NCBI GenBank assembly: GCA_003598085.1
Contig: QZKU01000120.1
Span: 1 to 29,198, forward strand
Origin: Candidatus Abyssobacteria bacterium SURF_5
GTDB lineage: Bacteria; Abyssobacteria; SURF-5
Direction: 5' to 3'
DNA length: 29,198 nucleotides
Shown here: positions 1-7,647 of the stretch, piece by piece
How positions within the stretch are numbered: the first letter of the stretch is position 1
How the letters are laid out: each line of letters opens with the position of its first letter
The notes under the pieces: generated by a model
What the model was told of the DNA's origin: nothing
What the model saw: only the letters and a program-made list of their open reading frames with translations
Database searches by the model: none
Made by a program: the position numbers and the translations under genes

Positions 1-2
1 TC

Positions 3-89
3 GGCGCTTGCGTTATGGATGCCCTCCAAAATCAAAAGATGGTAATTAAGGAGGGAAAAGGAGATTTTTTTCTTGACTTTGGTTTTTAG
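3..89 (+). CDS. Possible 3' end of an upstream gene (partial)
   Basis: Frame 3 is open from the window edge to a TAG at 87-89 and reads as 28 plausible residues ending in FFLDFGF. The mix of acidic, basic and hydrophobic residues looks more protein-like than frame 1, which stops at 43-45. No family can be recognised from so short a tail, and the gene would lie mostly outside the window. Low confidence; it could be chance. Confidence 0.3.
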   Translation, partial: GACVMDALQNQKMVIKEGKGDFFLDFGF

Positions 90-221
90 AGATGACCCTT
101 CTTGACTTGGAAGGCAACGCAGAGAACTGCAGACGGATTTTCTTTCGGGGAACCGACAACAAACAAAAACAAGAGATCGGAATAGGCAAATGGAGTTGTT
201 TTCTTGAGAAAACCATCGATT

Positions 222-250
222 TTGACAATCAATTGTGGAAGCGGTAAAAT
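222..250 (+). promoter_or_regulatory. Strong sigma-70-type promoter for the vsr-methylase-MORC operon
   Basis: A perfect -35 box TTGACA (222-227) is followed by exactly 17 bases and a near-perfect -10 box TAAAAT (245-250). The predicted start of transcription is near 257, about 45 bases before the vsr start codon. It is the only strong promoter match seen in the upstream gap and points into the restriction-modification operon. The remaining sequence at 90-221 is AT-rich and shows no gene. Confidence 0.7.
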
Positions 251-260
251 TCTAAAGACA

Positions 261-278
261 GCTTATCTCCGGATAAGC
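261..278 (+). promoter_or_regulatory. Leader hairpin between promoter and vsr
   Basis: The perfect 7-base inverted repeat GCTTATC / GATAAGC encloses the 4-base loop TCCG. It sits a few bases after the predicted transcription start and just before the purine-rich AGGAGAGG (279-286). It could be an operator bound by the methylase, a 5' mRNA-stabilising hairpin, or chance. No control protein gene is visible in the operon. Confidence 0.4.
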
Positions 279-301
279 AGGAGAGGCTCGCTTGATTTGA
301 G

Positions 302-709
302 ATGGTAGACATTTTTTCTCCTCAAAAACGAAGCTGGATAATGTCTCGTGTTCGGGGAACGAATACGAGGTCAGAGAAGAAGGTCTTCAGCCACCTGAGG
401 AAGGAAGGGATATATTTCCAGAAACATTATAGAAGAGCACCCGGTAATCCCGATGTGGCTCTTCCCAGGAAGAAATTATGTGTTTTCATAGACGGAGATT
501 TCTGGCATGGAAGGCGGATCAAGGAAACGTCCGATAAGCTACCACCTTTTTGGAGAGAAAAGATATTGACGAACATCAGGCGGGATATCCGGAATAAGAG
601 GAAGTTGCGAAAATTGGGATGGAAGACCATGCGTGTTTGGGAGTCGGATTTGAAGAAGAAGCCCGAAAAGACTCTCGAAAAGATTGTTGATTTTCTGTCT
701 GAACGATAG
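302..709 (+). CDS. vsr: Very short patch repair-type endonuclease (Vsr family)
   Basis: A 135-residue protein of the usual Vsr length, a PD-(D/E)XK-like endonuclease that nicks DNA; in the classical case this is next to T:G mismatches left by deamination of 5-methylcytosine. Visible signatures are the N-terminal MSRVRGTNTRSE, the catalytic-type NPD with D51, IDGDFWHG at about 63-70 (the FW pair is the DNA-intercalating wedge of E. coli Vsr), FWREKI..N..RD, and the C-terminal GW...RVWESDL. The zinc ligands of E. coli Vsr (C66, H71, C73, C117) are not conserved; D replaces the first Cys. It is the first gene of an operon with a cytosine methylase and a MORC-like ATPase, so it may act as the nuclease of a restriction system rather than only in repair. 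The ATG fits the family N-terminus, but the purine-rich AGGAGAGG lies unusually far upstream (about 15 bases). Confidence 0.9.
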   Translation: MVDIFSPQKRSWIMSRVRGTNTRSEKKVFSHLRKEGIYFQKHYRRAPGNPDVALPRKKLCVFIDGDFWHGRRIKETSDKLPPFWREKILTNIRRDIRNKRKLRKLGWKTMRVWESDLKKKPEKTLEKIVDFLSER

Positions 710-777
710 TGGGAAGTCGAAGCGCAGAATTCCTGTACCCATCCGCAGCGATGAATATAGTTTTTTCTAAGGTTATT

Positions 778-1845
778 ATGCCATCTACGAAAAAAATAAA
801 AGTGATAGATCTCTTTTGCGGCATAGGCGGTCTGACACATGGATTCATCAAGGAGGGACTGGACGTAATCGCTGGGATCGATAATGATTTGGGCTGCAAG
901 TTCGGTTACGAGTATAACAACCGAACCACCTTCATCGGTAAGGATATCCTTGACGTCTCCGCCGAGGAAGTGACCGATCTTTTCGGCCCATGCAAGAATA
1001 CGATCAGGGTTTTGGCGGGTTGCGCCCCATGTCAGCCGTTCTCCAAATTGAACCTGAAGGAGATAACGGATAAACAACTTGAGCCTTTGGGAAAATTCGG
1101 TCAGCTGATTGAAGAAGTCGAGCCGGATATAGTATCTATGGAAAACGTGATCGGTCTGGCGGACGAAAAGAAATACCCGATATTCAGGACTTTTCTAGAT
1201 GCGTTGGGGAGGAAGGGATATAAATATAAATATGAGATCGTGAACGCATCGGAGTACGGAGTTCCTCAGGATCGAAAGCGCTTGGTTCTGCTCGCATCAA
1301 TGTTCGGGAATATCGCATTGATCAAGCGCACCCATAAACACAAGAAGATAACGGTCAGGGATGTGATCAGTGATTTGGAACCGATTGAAGACGGCGAGGT
1401 CAGCGCGATTGATCCGCTTCACCGGGCGAGGAAACTCAGTCCTCTGAATCTGAGACGCATAAAGGCGACACCTCATGATGGAGGCAATTCCGGCAGTTGG
1501 AGAAAAGCCCTGATTTTGAAATGTCATAAAAAGAAATCCGGCAAGACATACAAGAGTACGGTGTATGGACGAATGCGTTGGGATCAACCCGCACCTACGA
1601 TGACGACACAATGTGTTGGCCTCGGCAATGGCCGTTTCGGCCATCCTGAACAAGATCGGGCGATAAGCCTTCGAGAGGCAGCTATTTTACAAACTTTCCC
1701 CCAAAACTACAAGTTCGTCGCTCCGGATAAGCAGATTATCACCGCGCACGTTGCAAAGTTTATCGGAAACGCGGTGCCGGTGAGGCTTGGAGCCGTTATC
1801 GGCAGAAGTATCAGAGAACATATAGAGCAATATGCCAGAAGATAA
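778..1845 (+). CDS. DNA (cytosine-5-)-methyltransferase
   Basis: About 355 residues from ATG 778, with all core C5-MTase motifs in order: SAM-binding motif I DLFCGIGG (11-18), motif IV GCAPCQPFS with catalytic C85, motif VI MENV (121-124), motif VIII QDRKR (164-168), a target-recognition region, TMTTQ and the LREAAILQTFP block, and motif X GNAVP (330-334). It transfers a methyl group from SAM to C5 of cytosine in a specific DNA site. The frame is open back to a GTG at 709 that touches the vsr stop, but the family N-terminus starts at the KVIDLFCGIGG strand, so ATG 778 (or 751) is preferred. The target site cannot be read from the sequence. The stop overlaps the next start by 14 bases, indicating translational coupling to the ATPase gene. 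Confidence 0.93.
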   Translation: MPSTKKIKVIDLFCGIGGLTHGFIKEGLDVIAGIDNDLGCKFGYEYNNRTTFIGKDILDVSAEEVTDLFGPCKNTIRVLAGCAPCQPFSKLNLKEITDKQLEPLGKFGQLIEEVEPDIVSMENVIGLADEKKYPIFRTFLDALGRKGYKYKYEIVNASEYGVPQDRKRLVLLASMFGNIALIKRTHKHKKITVRDVISDLEPIEDGEVSAIDPLHRARKLSPLNLRRIKATPHDGGNSGSWRKALILKCHKKKSGKTYKSTVYGRMRWDQPAPTMTTQCVGLGNGRFGHPEQDRAISLREAAILQTFPQNYKFVAPDKQIITAHVAKFIGNAVPVRLGAVIGRSIREHIEQYARR

Positions 1846-3475
1846 ATTCACATTCGAAATATCGTTGAGCGTCTTGGATCACCTTGGACGAAACCTCTAC
1901 AGAAGTTTTGCGACTGTCCTCGGCGAAGCCATTTCAAATTCCTGGGATGCGGACGCCAAAAACGTATGGATTTACGTCGATAGAGACAAGAACAGTTTCT
2001 TTATAAAAGACGACGGTAGCGGAATGACTGCGCTCGATTTTCAAAATAAGTTTCTAAAGATAGGCTATTCTAAAAGAAGAGAAGGGCACACGGCTTCGTC
2101 GAGCGGAAGGCCGTATATCGGCCGAAAAGGTATAGGGAAATTGGCGCTTCTGTCATGCGCGGATAAAGTACACGTTATTTCCAAGAAAGAGGGCACAGAT
2201 TACATCGGCGGGGTCATTGATAACTCCGGTTTGGACCGAGCCATAACAGACGACCTTACCCCTGGGCAATATCAATTGGGAGAACCGAACTTACCCATTT
2301 TCGAATCGTATGCCGGTGGACACGAAAAGGGCACTATCATCTACTTTGAGAATATCAAAGACGGGATCAGGAGCAGTTTGGATTTCTTGAAAAAGATTAT
2401 CGCGCTTTATTTCAGGTTTTCGCTCTTGGATGATTCATTTAATGTCTTCATTGACGACGAAAAAATAACACTTGATGATCTAAACGATCTTGCCGAGAAA
2501 ACCGAGTTCTTGTGGCGAATCAATGACCTTGACGATCCGTATATCAACGACAAATTAACGAAGTTGAAAGAACCCGTAAAAAACATAGAAATGTCGGCGA
2601 ATGTCAAAGGTTTTATCGCATCCGTCAGTAAACCGAGGGACCTTAAAGTTATTGGCACAGACGAAAGAGTAAGTGTCGACCTCTTCGTGAATGGTAGGTT
2701 ACGCGAGAGAGATATCTTGAAGCATATCCCAACCGCTCGACTTGCGGAAAATTACTTTTACGGACAAATCCATTTCAACGAACTGGACGATGGAAGAGAC
2801 AGATTTACGACGAGTCGTGAAGGAATAGTTGCCGAGGACCCGAAGTACAAAGAATTTCTCGAAGATTTGCGACGCAAAATATCCGAAATCCTCGAAGACT
2901 GGGACGAATGGAGAATAAAAAACAGAAAAGAGGGCGATGTGGAGAGCGAGAGAATTTCTAAGAAAGAAAGGGCCTCTATCGGATTATATAATGCTGTTTC
3001 GGGAGAGTATGAGCCGCCTAAAGATTCCGTAAATCGAAGAAAGGTCGACAGATGGGTAGACGAATTGAGAGATGATGCCGCTTTCAACTTTGAATCATAC
3101 GCGGAGTGTTTTGTTTCCGAAAATCTGGTCCGGAAATACATTCGCGACAAGAATCTCGCTGTATCGGCAGCAGCGCAAACGGAGATTTCGGAGAAGAAGC
3201 GACGGGAGACATTGAGCAAGCAAGATGGCAACGTAAACATTGATATAAGAAAAAATAACGACGACTTGAGTTATTTGGACATGTCTTATCTCGCAAGACA
3301 AGCCGATGTTACTGGTGTCCGAAACACGCTCCACAATGATTCCAAGGAATACAAACCGATCAGGGACGCAATTGCGCATACCGCTCTCCTGACCGACGAA
3401 GCGAAACGGCGACTGACTTCGGTATACGAGAATATAAAGGCGAGAGTGAAAACCTTGCTTTCCGGAAATGCTTGA
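1832..3475 (+). CDS. MORC/MutL-like GHKL ATPase of a restriction-modification system
   Basis: A 547-residue protein whose N-terminus carries a GHKL (Bergerat) ATP-binding fold: N-box EAISNSWDADA (E32, N36, D39), G1 box KDDGSGM (59-65) and G2 box GRKGIGKLAL (97-106). These match Hsp90/MutL/MORC ATPases rather than histidine kinases, because there is no phospho-acceptor domain. A C-terminal domain of about 100 residues ends in a helical segment with RDAIAHTALL and is of unknown function. The gene overlaps the methylase stop by 14 bases. Prokaryotic MORC-like ATPases linked to a cytosine methylase and a Vsr-type nuclease were described by Iyer, Abhiman and Aravind (2008). By inference, it is an ATP-driven clamp that licenses DNA cleavage by the Vsr-like nuclease. 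It converges with the next gene across a 77-base gap with no obvious terminator. Confidence 0.85.
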   Translation: MPEDKFTFEISLSVLDHLGRNLYRSFATVLGEAISNSWDADAKNVWIYVDRDKNSFFIKDDGSGMTALDFQNKFLKIGYSKRREGHTASSSGRPYIGRKGIGKLALLSCADKVHVISKKEGTDYIGGVIDNSGLDRAITDDLTPGQYQLGEPNLPIFESYAGGHEKGTIIYFENIKDGIRSSLDFLKKIIALYFRFSLLDDSFNVFIDDEKITLDDLNDLAEKTEFLWRINDLDDPYINDKLTKLKEPVKNIEMSANVKGFIASVSKPRDLKVIGTDERVSVDLFVNGRLRERDILKHIPTARLAENYFYGQIHFNELDDGRDRFTTSREGIVAEDPKYKEFLEDLRRKISEILEDWDEWRIKNRKEGDVESERISKKERASIGLYNAVSGEYEPPKDSVNRRKVDRWVDELRDDAAFNFESYAECFVSENLVRKYIRDKNLAVSAAAQTEISEKKRRETLSKQDGNVNIDIRKNNDDLSYLDMSYLARQADVTGVRNTLHNDSKEYKPIRDAIAHTALLTDEAKRRLTSVYENIKARVKTLLSGNA

Positions 3476-3552
3476 TACCTTCGAACGTCCACCATTCTGT
3501 CCGCTAGCGCGTGCATGCAAACTTTCGTACCCCACAATTCGATAAAGGATAT

Positions 3553-4944
3553 TCAATTGAGAGCTTTGTCAATAGCAACCCAAAATTCGGAAAAGCTCTT
3601 TTCATACTCCGGGTGGAGGGACAGGAATTGATCAACATGATCCTTGTATGCAGCCCCGGTATAAAATTCCACCAGTAGCTCGTGGCGAAGCTGCAAAAGT
3701 CGCTGTTTTGCAAGATAGGGGTGATCCATCACAGGGTGCGCGGTATCAAATTTTGACCAATCTTTATCCAGCGCATTCTTATTCACGTCTTCATACCATT
3801 CAGTGCCAGGAAATGGAGTCGCAAAGGTTAGCCGCAGTCTAAGACCCGGTAACTTGCACAATTCCCTAAAGGCCTTTCGAATTGACTCCTCGGTTTCATG
3901 TTCAAAACCTATCATATAAAAAATGAAGGGTATAATGCCCACGTTGGCGGTTTCCGTTATAGACCTCTTGATTTCGAGGGCGGATTGGCGCTTCTTCTGG
4001 TCCTTCAGTATCAGCGGATCCAGCGTCTCCACACCATAACATAAACAGACACACTTCGCCTGTCTCATTTTCGTTAGAAGAGCCTTGCTTAACCCGATAT
4101 TCGCGCAGCTTGACCAATAAATATCCGGATCAAGCCTCTTTTCCATCTCGTCGCATAAGGCAAAAAGTCTCCTCTCATTGATATTTATGCTGAGATCTTC
4201 TATAAAGAACATGTTTATCCGATGGTTCTTGTGGACGTGGTTCATCTCTGCGACGACATCAGACGGAGACCTGAATCGAGGCCTTCTGCCCCACATCCTG
4301 TTTGATGAGCAGAAATAGCAGGAGCGGACGCATCCTCTTGAATGGACGATAGGCGCATATCTCAGTCTTGAGCTTTCCGGATAGAAAAGACACCCTTCAG
4401 TCTGAAGATCGTAGAACTGCGGAGCGCGGACCGGCCACCGGATCGAGTCTAGGTCAGCAATCAATTCCCTAGGAGCGTTTATCTTGACGTTGTCGTTCTC
4501 GAGATAGGCAATTCCCTTGACCTTCTCCAGGGAAGAACCCTCCTCAATGCAGTGGAGTAGTTCCTTGAGAGTATCCTCTCCTTCACCATAAACTACAACG
4601 TCAAGCGATCCATTCGAATCGAGCAAGGTTTGTTGAGGAAGCGCAGTAGGATGATAACCACCCACAACGATAGTCAGGTCCTTCTTTTTTTCCTTAAGCT
4701 CTTGGCAGAGAGAGAGGGAGGCAATAAAATCCTTTGTGTAAACCTCCAGCAGGACGACATCAGGGTCATATCCAATTATCTCGTCAAGGAGCTTGTCCTT
4801 TCCCTGCCAATCGAAAAAAAGTCTAATATTGTGGCCGTCATCCTCGGCGGCCGCCATGACGTATTCGAGACCTATGGGCTCTTCAGGCTCAGGATCAAGA
4901 AAGTTCCTGCCTGGAATATCCAGATGAATCCCCGCGATTTTCAC
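3553..4944 (-). CDS. BchE-like radical SAM enzyme with cobalamin-binding-type N-terminus
   Basis: A 463-residue protein. Residues 1-165 look like the Rossmann-type B12-binding domain of the BchE/P-methylase class, with VVGGYHPTALP (93-103) and VYGEGEDT (118-125). The radical SAM domain follows with the cluster motif CVRSCYFC (C205, C209, C212), then IEDLSI and GVETLD strands and a C-terminal tail. The classical DxHxxG cobalamin-ligand motif is not apparent, as is common in BchE-type members, so B12 dependence is likely but not proven. It would cleave SAM at a [4Fe-4S] cluster to start a methylation or rearrangement; the substrate is unknown. It is the last gene of a seven-gene minus-strand operon, 46 bases after the PRMT-like gene. 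The start codon is GTG with only a weak ribosome site. Confidence 0.85.
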   Translation of the reverse strand: MKIAGIHLDIPGRNFLDPEPEEPIGLEYVMAAAEDDGHNIRLFFDWQGKDKLLDEIIGYDPDVVLLEVYTKDFIASLSLCQELKEKKKDLTIVVGGYHPTALPQQTLLDSNGSLDVVVYGEGEDTLKELLHCIEEGSSLEKVKGIAYLENDNVKINAPRELIADLDSIRWPVRAPQFYDLQTEGCLFYPESSRLRYAPIVHSRGCVRSCYFCSSNRMWGRRPRFRSPSDVVAEMNHVHKNHRINMFFIEDLSININERRLFALCDEMEKRLDPDIYWSSCANIGLSKALLTKMRQAKCVCLCYGVETLDPLILKDQKKRQSALEIKRSITETANVGIIPFIFYMIGFEHETEESIRKAFRELCKLPGLRLRLTFATPFPGTEWYEDVNKNALDKDWSKFDTAHPVMDHPYLAKQRLLQLRHELLVEFYTGAAYKDHVDQFLSLHPEYEKSFSEFWVAIDKALN

Positions 4945-4990
4945 TCAAGATTACTCTTAAAAGGACAAACAGATTACGATTTGTCACATT

Positions 4991-5992
4991 TCAGCCAATT
5001 GCCCGTTTCTCTGGTTCCAACGCCTCAATCTCTCCCTGAAAATTCGATTCATAAAACGGCTTTTTATTGCCGGCTTTTCGGTTTACTGTGCCCTCCCAGA
5101 CATAATAGGGCCTTTTAGCTTGCTTATCATGCATGGCTGAAAAAATCAGTTCTATCACATCGCCTCTTACAACCGGTACTGTATGCTTGATGGCAAAATA
5201 ACTCTGTCCCCAGCATGTTGGAGGCGCCCAGGGAGACGTATCAAGTATCACGTCCCCGGTGAGTTCGGTGACGAACCATGCCGCAAAACCGGTGAATCTA
5301 GCGTTTCTCGAAACGGAAAATCTGAACTTTCGCCTGAAAAAAATCTCAGTATGACCATATAGGTCAATCGCGTCAAGCCTTTCCGGCTTTGACAGAAGTT
5401 CACTGGGAGGCATCCCGATTATCTCGTAATATGCCTTGAAAGGGCGCCGAGCCTCATACGGAGCAACAATCAGGTCCTTCTCATAGACACTCGAGATTTG
5501 AGAATACGCTTCCTCCGCACAAACCGGACAGATGAAAACGTCAATTTTCTTTGGAATTATTGCGCCGCCCGATTTTAAAAACCGACCTCTAGCGTCTTCT
5601 ATTACGGAAGATATACCCTCATCATTGCCAATGCCGCCGATTATCTCGGCTATCAGCACATCTACCTTTTCCGGCAGGGATATGCTAAAGGACGACCCAA
5701 ATATTAAGCTCACTGAGTCTTGCATCCCGGCCGAAATGATGACCCGCTCCGCGAAGCGCAGTATCTCCGGTTCTTTCTCGATGGCATACACCTTCTTAGC
5801 GCCAGCTCTCGCCGCGGCTCTTGAAAGAATCCCGCAGCCGGCACCTATTTCCGCGACACAACAGCCTTCACTGACTACCTGCTCGATTGCGTTCTGGAAG
5901 GGTACCACCCGATTCTCATCAGAAATGTACAGTAAGTGAAGAGCAGGATTAGAATAGAATGGATGTTCCACATAATGAGGAATTAGTAACAT
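4991..5992 (-). CDS. PRMT-like SAM-dependent methyltransferase
   Basis: About 333 residues. Motif I VAEIGAGCGILS (46-57) and the post-I acid E72 form a class I SAM site. AEIIGGIGNDEG (115-126) reproduces the 'double-E' loop of protein arginine methyltransferases, with two glutamates (E116, E125) at the nine-residue spacing that holds the guanidinium. A C-terminal beta-barrel-like half contains SPWAPPTCWGQ, which aligns with the PRMT THW loop, but the His is a Cys (T259-C260-W261). By family it methylates arginine or a related guanidino or amino group; the target is unknown. The frame is open to a TTG at 6013, but ATG 5992 has GAGGA at good spacing and is preferred. It lies 14 bases after the HD-like gene and 46 bases before the radical SAM gene. 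Confidence 0.75.
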   Translation of the reverse strand: MLLIPHYVEHPFYSNPALHLLYISDENRVVPFQNAIEQVVSEGCCVAEIGAGCGILSRAAARAGAKKVYAIEKEPEILRFAERVIISAGMQDSVSLIFGSSFSISLPEKVDVLIAEIIGGIGNDEGISSVIEDARGRFLKSGGAIIPKKIDVFICPVCAEEAYSQISSVYEKDLIVAPYEARRPFKAYYEIIGMPPSELLSKPERLDAIDLYGHTEIFFRRKFRFSVSRNARFTGFAAWFVTELTGDVILDTSPWAPPTCWGQSYFAIKHTVPVVRGDVIELIFSAMHDKQAKRPYYVWEGTVNRKAGNKKPFYESNFQGEIEALEPEKRAIG

Positions 5993-6006
5993 CGTTTTTT
6001 CCTCAA

Positions 6007-7647
6007 CTAACAATAACTGGTCACATCTCCAGGGTCTTTCAGAATTCTATTTTTTCCAGGAAGAGCATTGACGAGGTCGAGAAAATTATTGCTGAATATG
6101 CTAACTGCTCTTTTAAAAACTTCAATTTTTTCTTCTCTTTCTCCAATACTAGGATCCCCGCCAAGCTCCTTCAGTAGTTGTTTTTGCGATTTCCTGAAGT
6201 CATGGCACAATGTGTCCACTAGGTCTAAGTTCAAATCCGGGTGAGTCTTTAGATATTGGAGAAGTGCAACAAGATATTTCTTTTCTTTCTTGGAAGCCGA
6301 AATACCGTCAACCCTTTTAATGATAGAGGCATTTCTAAGCTTCTTGTTCAGCAAGATAACGTTTAGAGATCTCAGCTGCACCTGGAGGTCGAGAGGATTC
6401 TCTCTGAAAGCTTCATTCAAATGACAGCAATCTAGAATGTCATTCCCAATCGATTCGTTAAATAATCTATTCACCCCATCTTCAAAATCTGTACTACTCA
6501 AGCATTTCCCAAAAGCTCTTTCTCTTTTCCTAAAGTCTCTCCAATAGTAACATTGGAAAAGTTTTCTTTGAGGTGCAAAAATTAGATACACCTTATCATC
6601 CACGTCGGCAGTTACAGTAAGATTCTTTATTGTTATGGTCTCATATCTACTGAACTTTTGGATACCATCCACCAGGGCGAGCAAGAAGAGGAATGGATCA
6701 GAAACCATCCTCTGATTTCTTCTTGCGTTGTTTCTTTTGTAGAAGTTGTGTCTGTGCCAGTGGTGCTCATGAATTATTCTTTTTGCCACAGCAAGAGCAA
6801 TCCTTGCGGTTCCATTGCCGCGCTCCACTTTTCTACGACGTAAGTTGTACCTGCTCCAATATTGATGGCAATAATGAGTATATAATGAGTTTCGGCCCCC
6901 CAAAGAAGGATTTTCCTCAAAACATGCGTCACATACATGATCGAGACATTCTAATGTTTGCCTCCTAGGCAAAGCTCCGCTCAAAGTAGCCTCCTGTTTG
7001 ATTAAGGGCATGGCTTCAGAAATGCAGCTTAAAACCTTACTAACATTGTAGAGAGCGGATAAGGGATAGCCGGAATCATGAAAAAACGAGATGAAATGCC
7101 AGATATAACGCATAAAGTCGTTTTTCAAAATAAATCCATTACGATGTCCTCTGATGGATGGATGCAATTTTGTGGCCTGTTTATAAAAGGCATCTCTCAA
7201 CGGCTTGTCCATCCAATAGAGCAACATATCTCCTAGCAGAAAGACCCATAATGTATGAAATATATGATGGTCCGGGGCTGCTTTCCTGATTCCAATGTTT
7301 TTAGTATCGCCATCCTCCTTCGGAAGCCACCAAAGAACTCTGGTTATCCAGTCCACCCCGAATAAGTACCGATATGGCAGCACCTCAGTCGTCTCACCAA
7401 ATAAGGGGGTATTATCTACCTTGTATTCAGGAAGCTGAGTTTGTTCCTGTAAAATCCGAATAAGCCTGCAATATCCTCTGCAAATTTTTGGATTATGCAG
7501 ATCCTTCGATAATTCCTTTTCAAAGTCTGCATCACTAGCTCTCAATGGTTCAGAGACTCGATTCATACTTGAGAAGGCAAGCCCATGTTTGCCCAAAAGT
7601 ATCTCTTTGACTAATTCATCCACCTTGTCCCATTCAAATAGTTTCAT
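6007..7647 (-). CDS. Unrecognised protein with HD-hydrolase-like metal motif
   Basis: A 546-residue protein with no family I can name. The middle has the order of metal ligands expected for an HD-type phosphohydrolase: DHHIFH (H127, H128, H131), FFHDSGYP (H190-D191), a His-rich HEHHWHRH (293-300) and LALVDGIQKFSR (D327). The segments are helical and aromatic, in keeping with the all-alpha HD fold. HD enzymes usually cleave phosphomonoester or phosphodiester bonds in nucleotides, or act as (d)NTPases. Residues beyond 340 are of unknown function. The start ATG overlaps the end of the ParA-like gene by 14 bases, so the two products are probably made together. The HD assignment is inference from motif spacing only. 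Confidence 0.55.
   Translation of the reverse strand: MKLFEWDKVDELVKEILLGKHGLAFSSMNRVSEPLRASDADFEKELSKDLHNPKICRGYCRLIRILQEQTQLPEYKVDNTPLFGETTEVLPYRYLFGVDWITRVLWWLPKEDGDTKNIGIRKAAPDHHIFHTLWVFLLGDMLLYWMDKPLRDAFYKQATKLHPSIRGHRNGFILKNDFMRYIWHFISFFHDSGYPLSALYNVSKVLSCISEAMPLIKQEATLSGALPRRQTLECLDHVCDACFEENPSLGGRNSLYTHYCHQYWSRYNLRRRKVERGNGTARIALAVAKRIIHEHHWHRHNFYKRNNARRNQRMVSDPFLFLLALVDGIQKFSRYETITIKNLTVTADVDDKVYLIFAPQRKLFQCYYWRDFRKRERAFGKCLSSTDFEDGVNRLFNESIGNDILDCCHLNEAFRENPLDLQVQLRSLNVILLNKKLRNASIIKRVDGISASKKEKKYLVALLQYLKTHPDLNLDLVDTLCHDFRKSQKQLLKELGGDPSIGEREEKIEVFKRAVSIFSNNFLDLVNALPGKNRILKDPGDVTSYC

Noticed and set aside
427-1077. 216-codon minus-strand frame opposite vsr and the methylase
   Set aside because: Shadow of two clearly conserved plus-strand genes; no domain.
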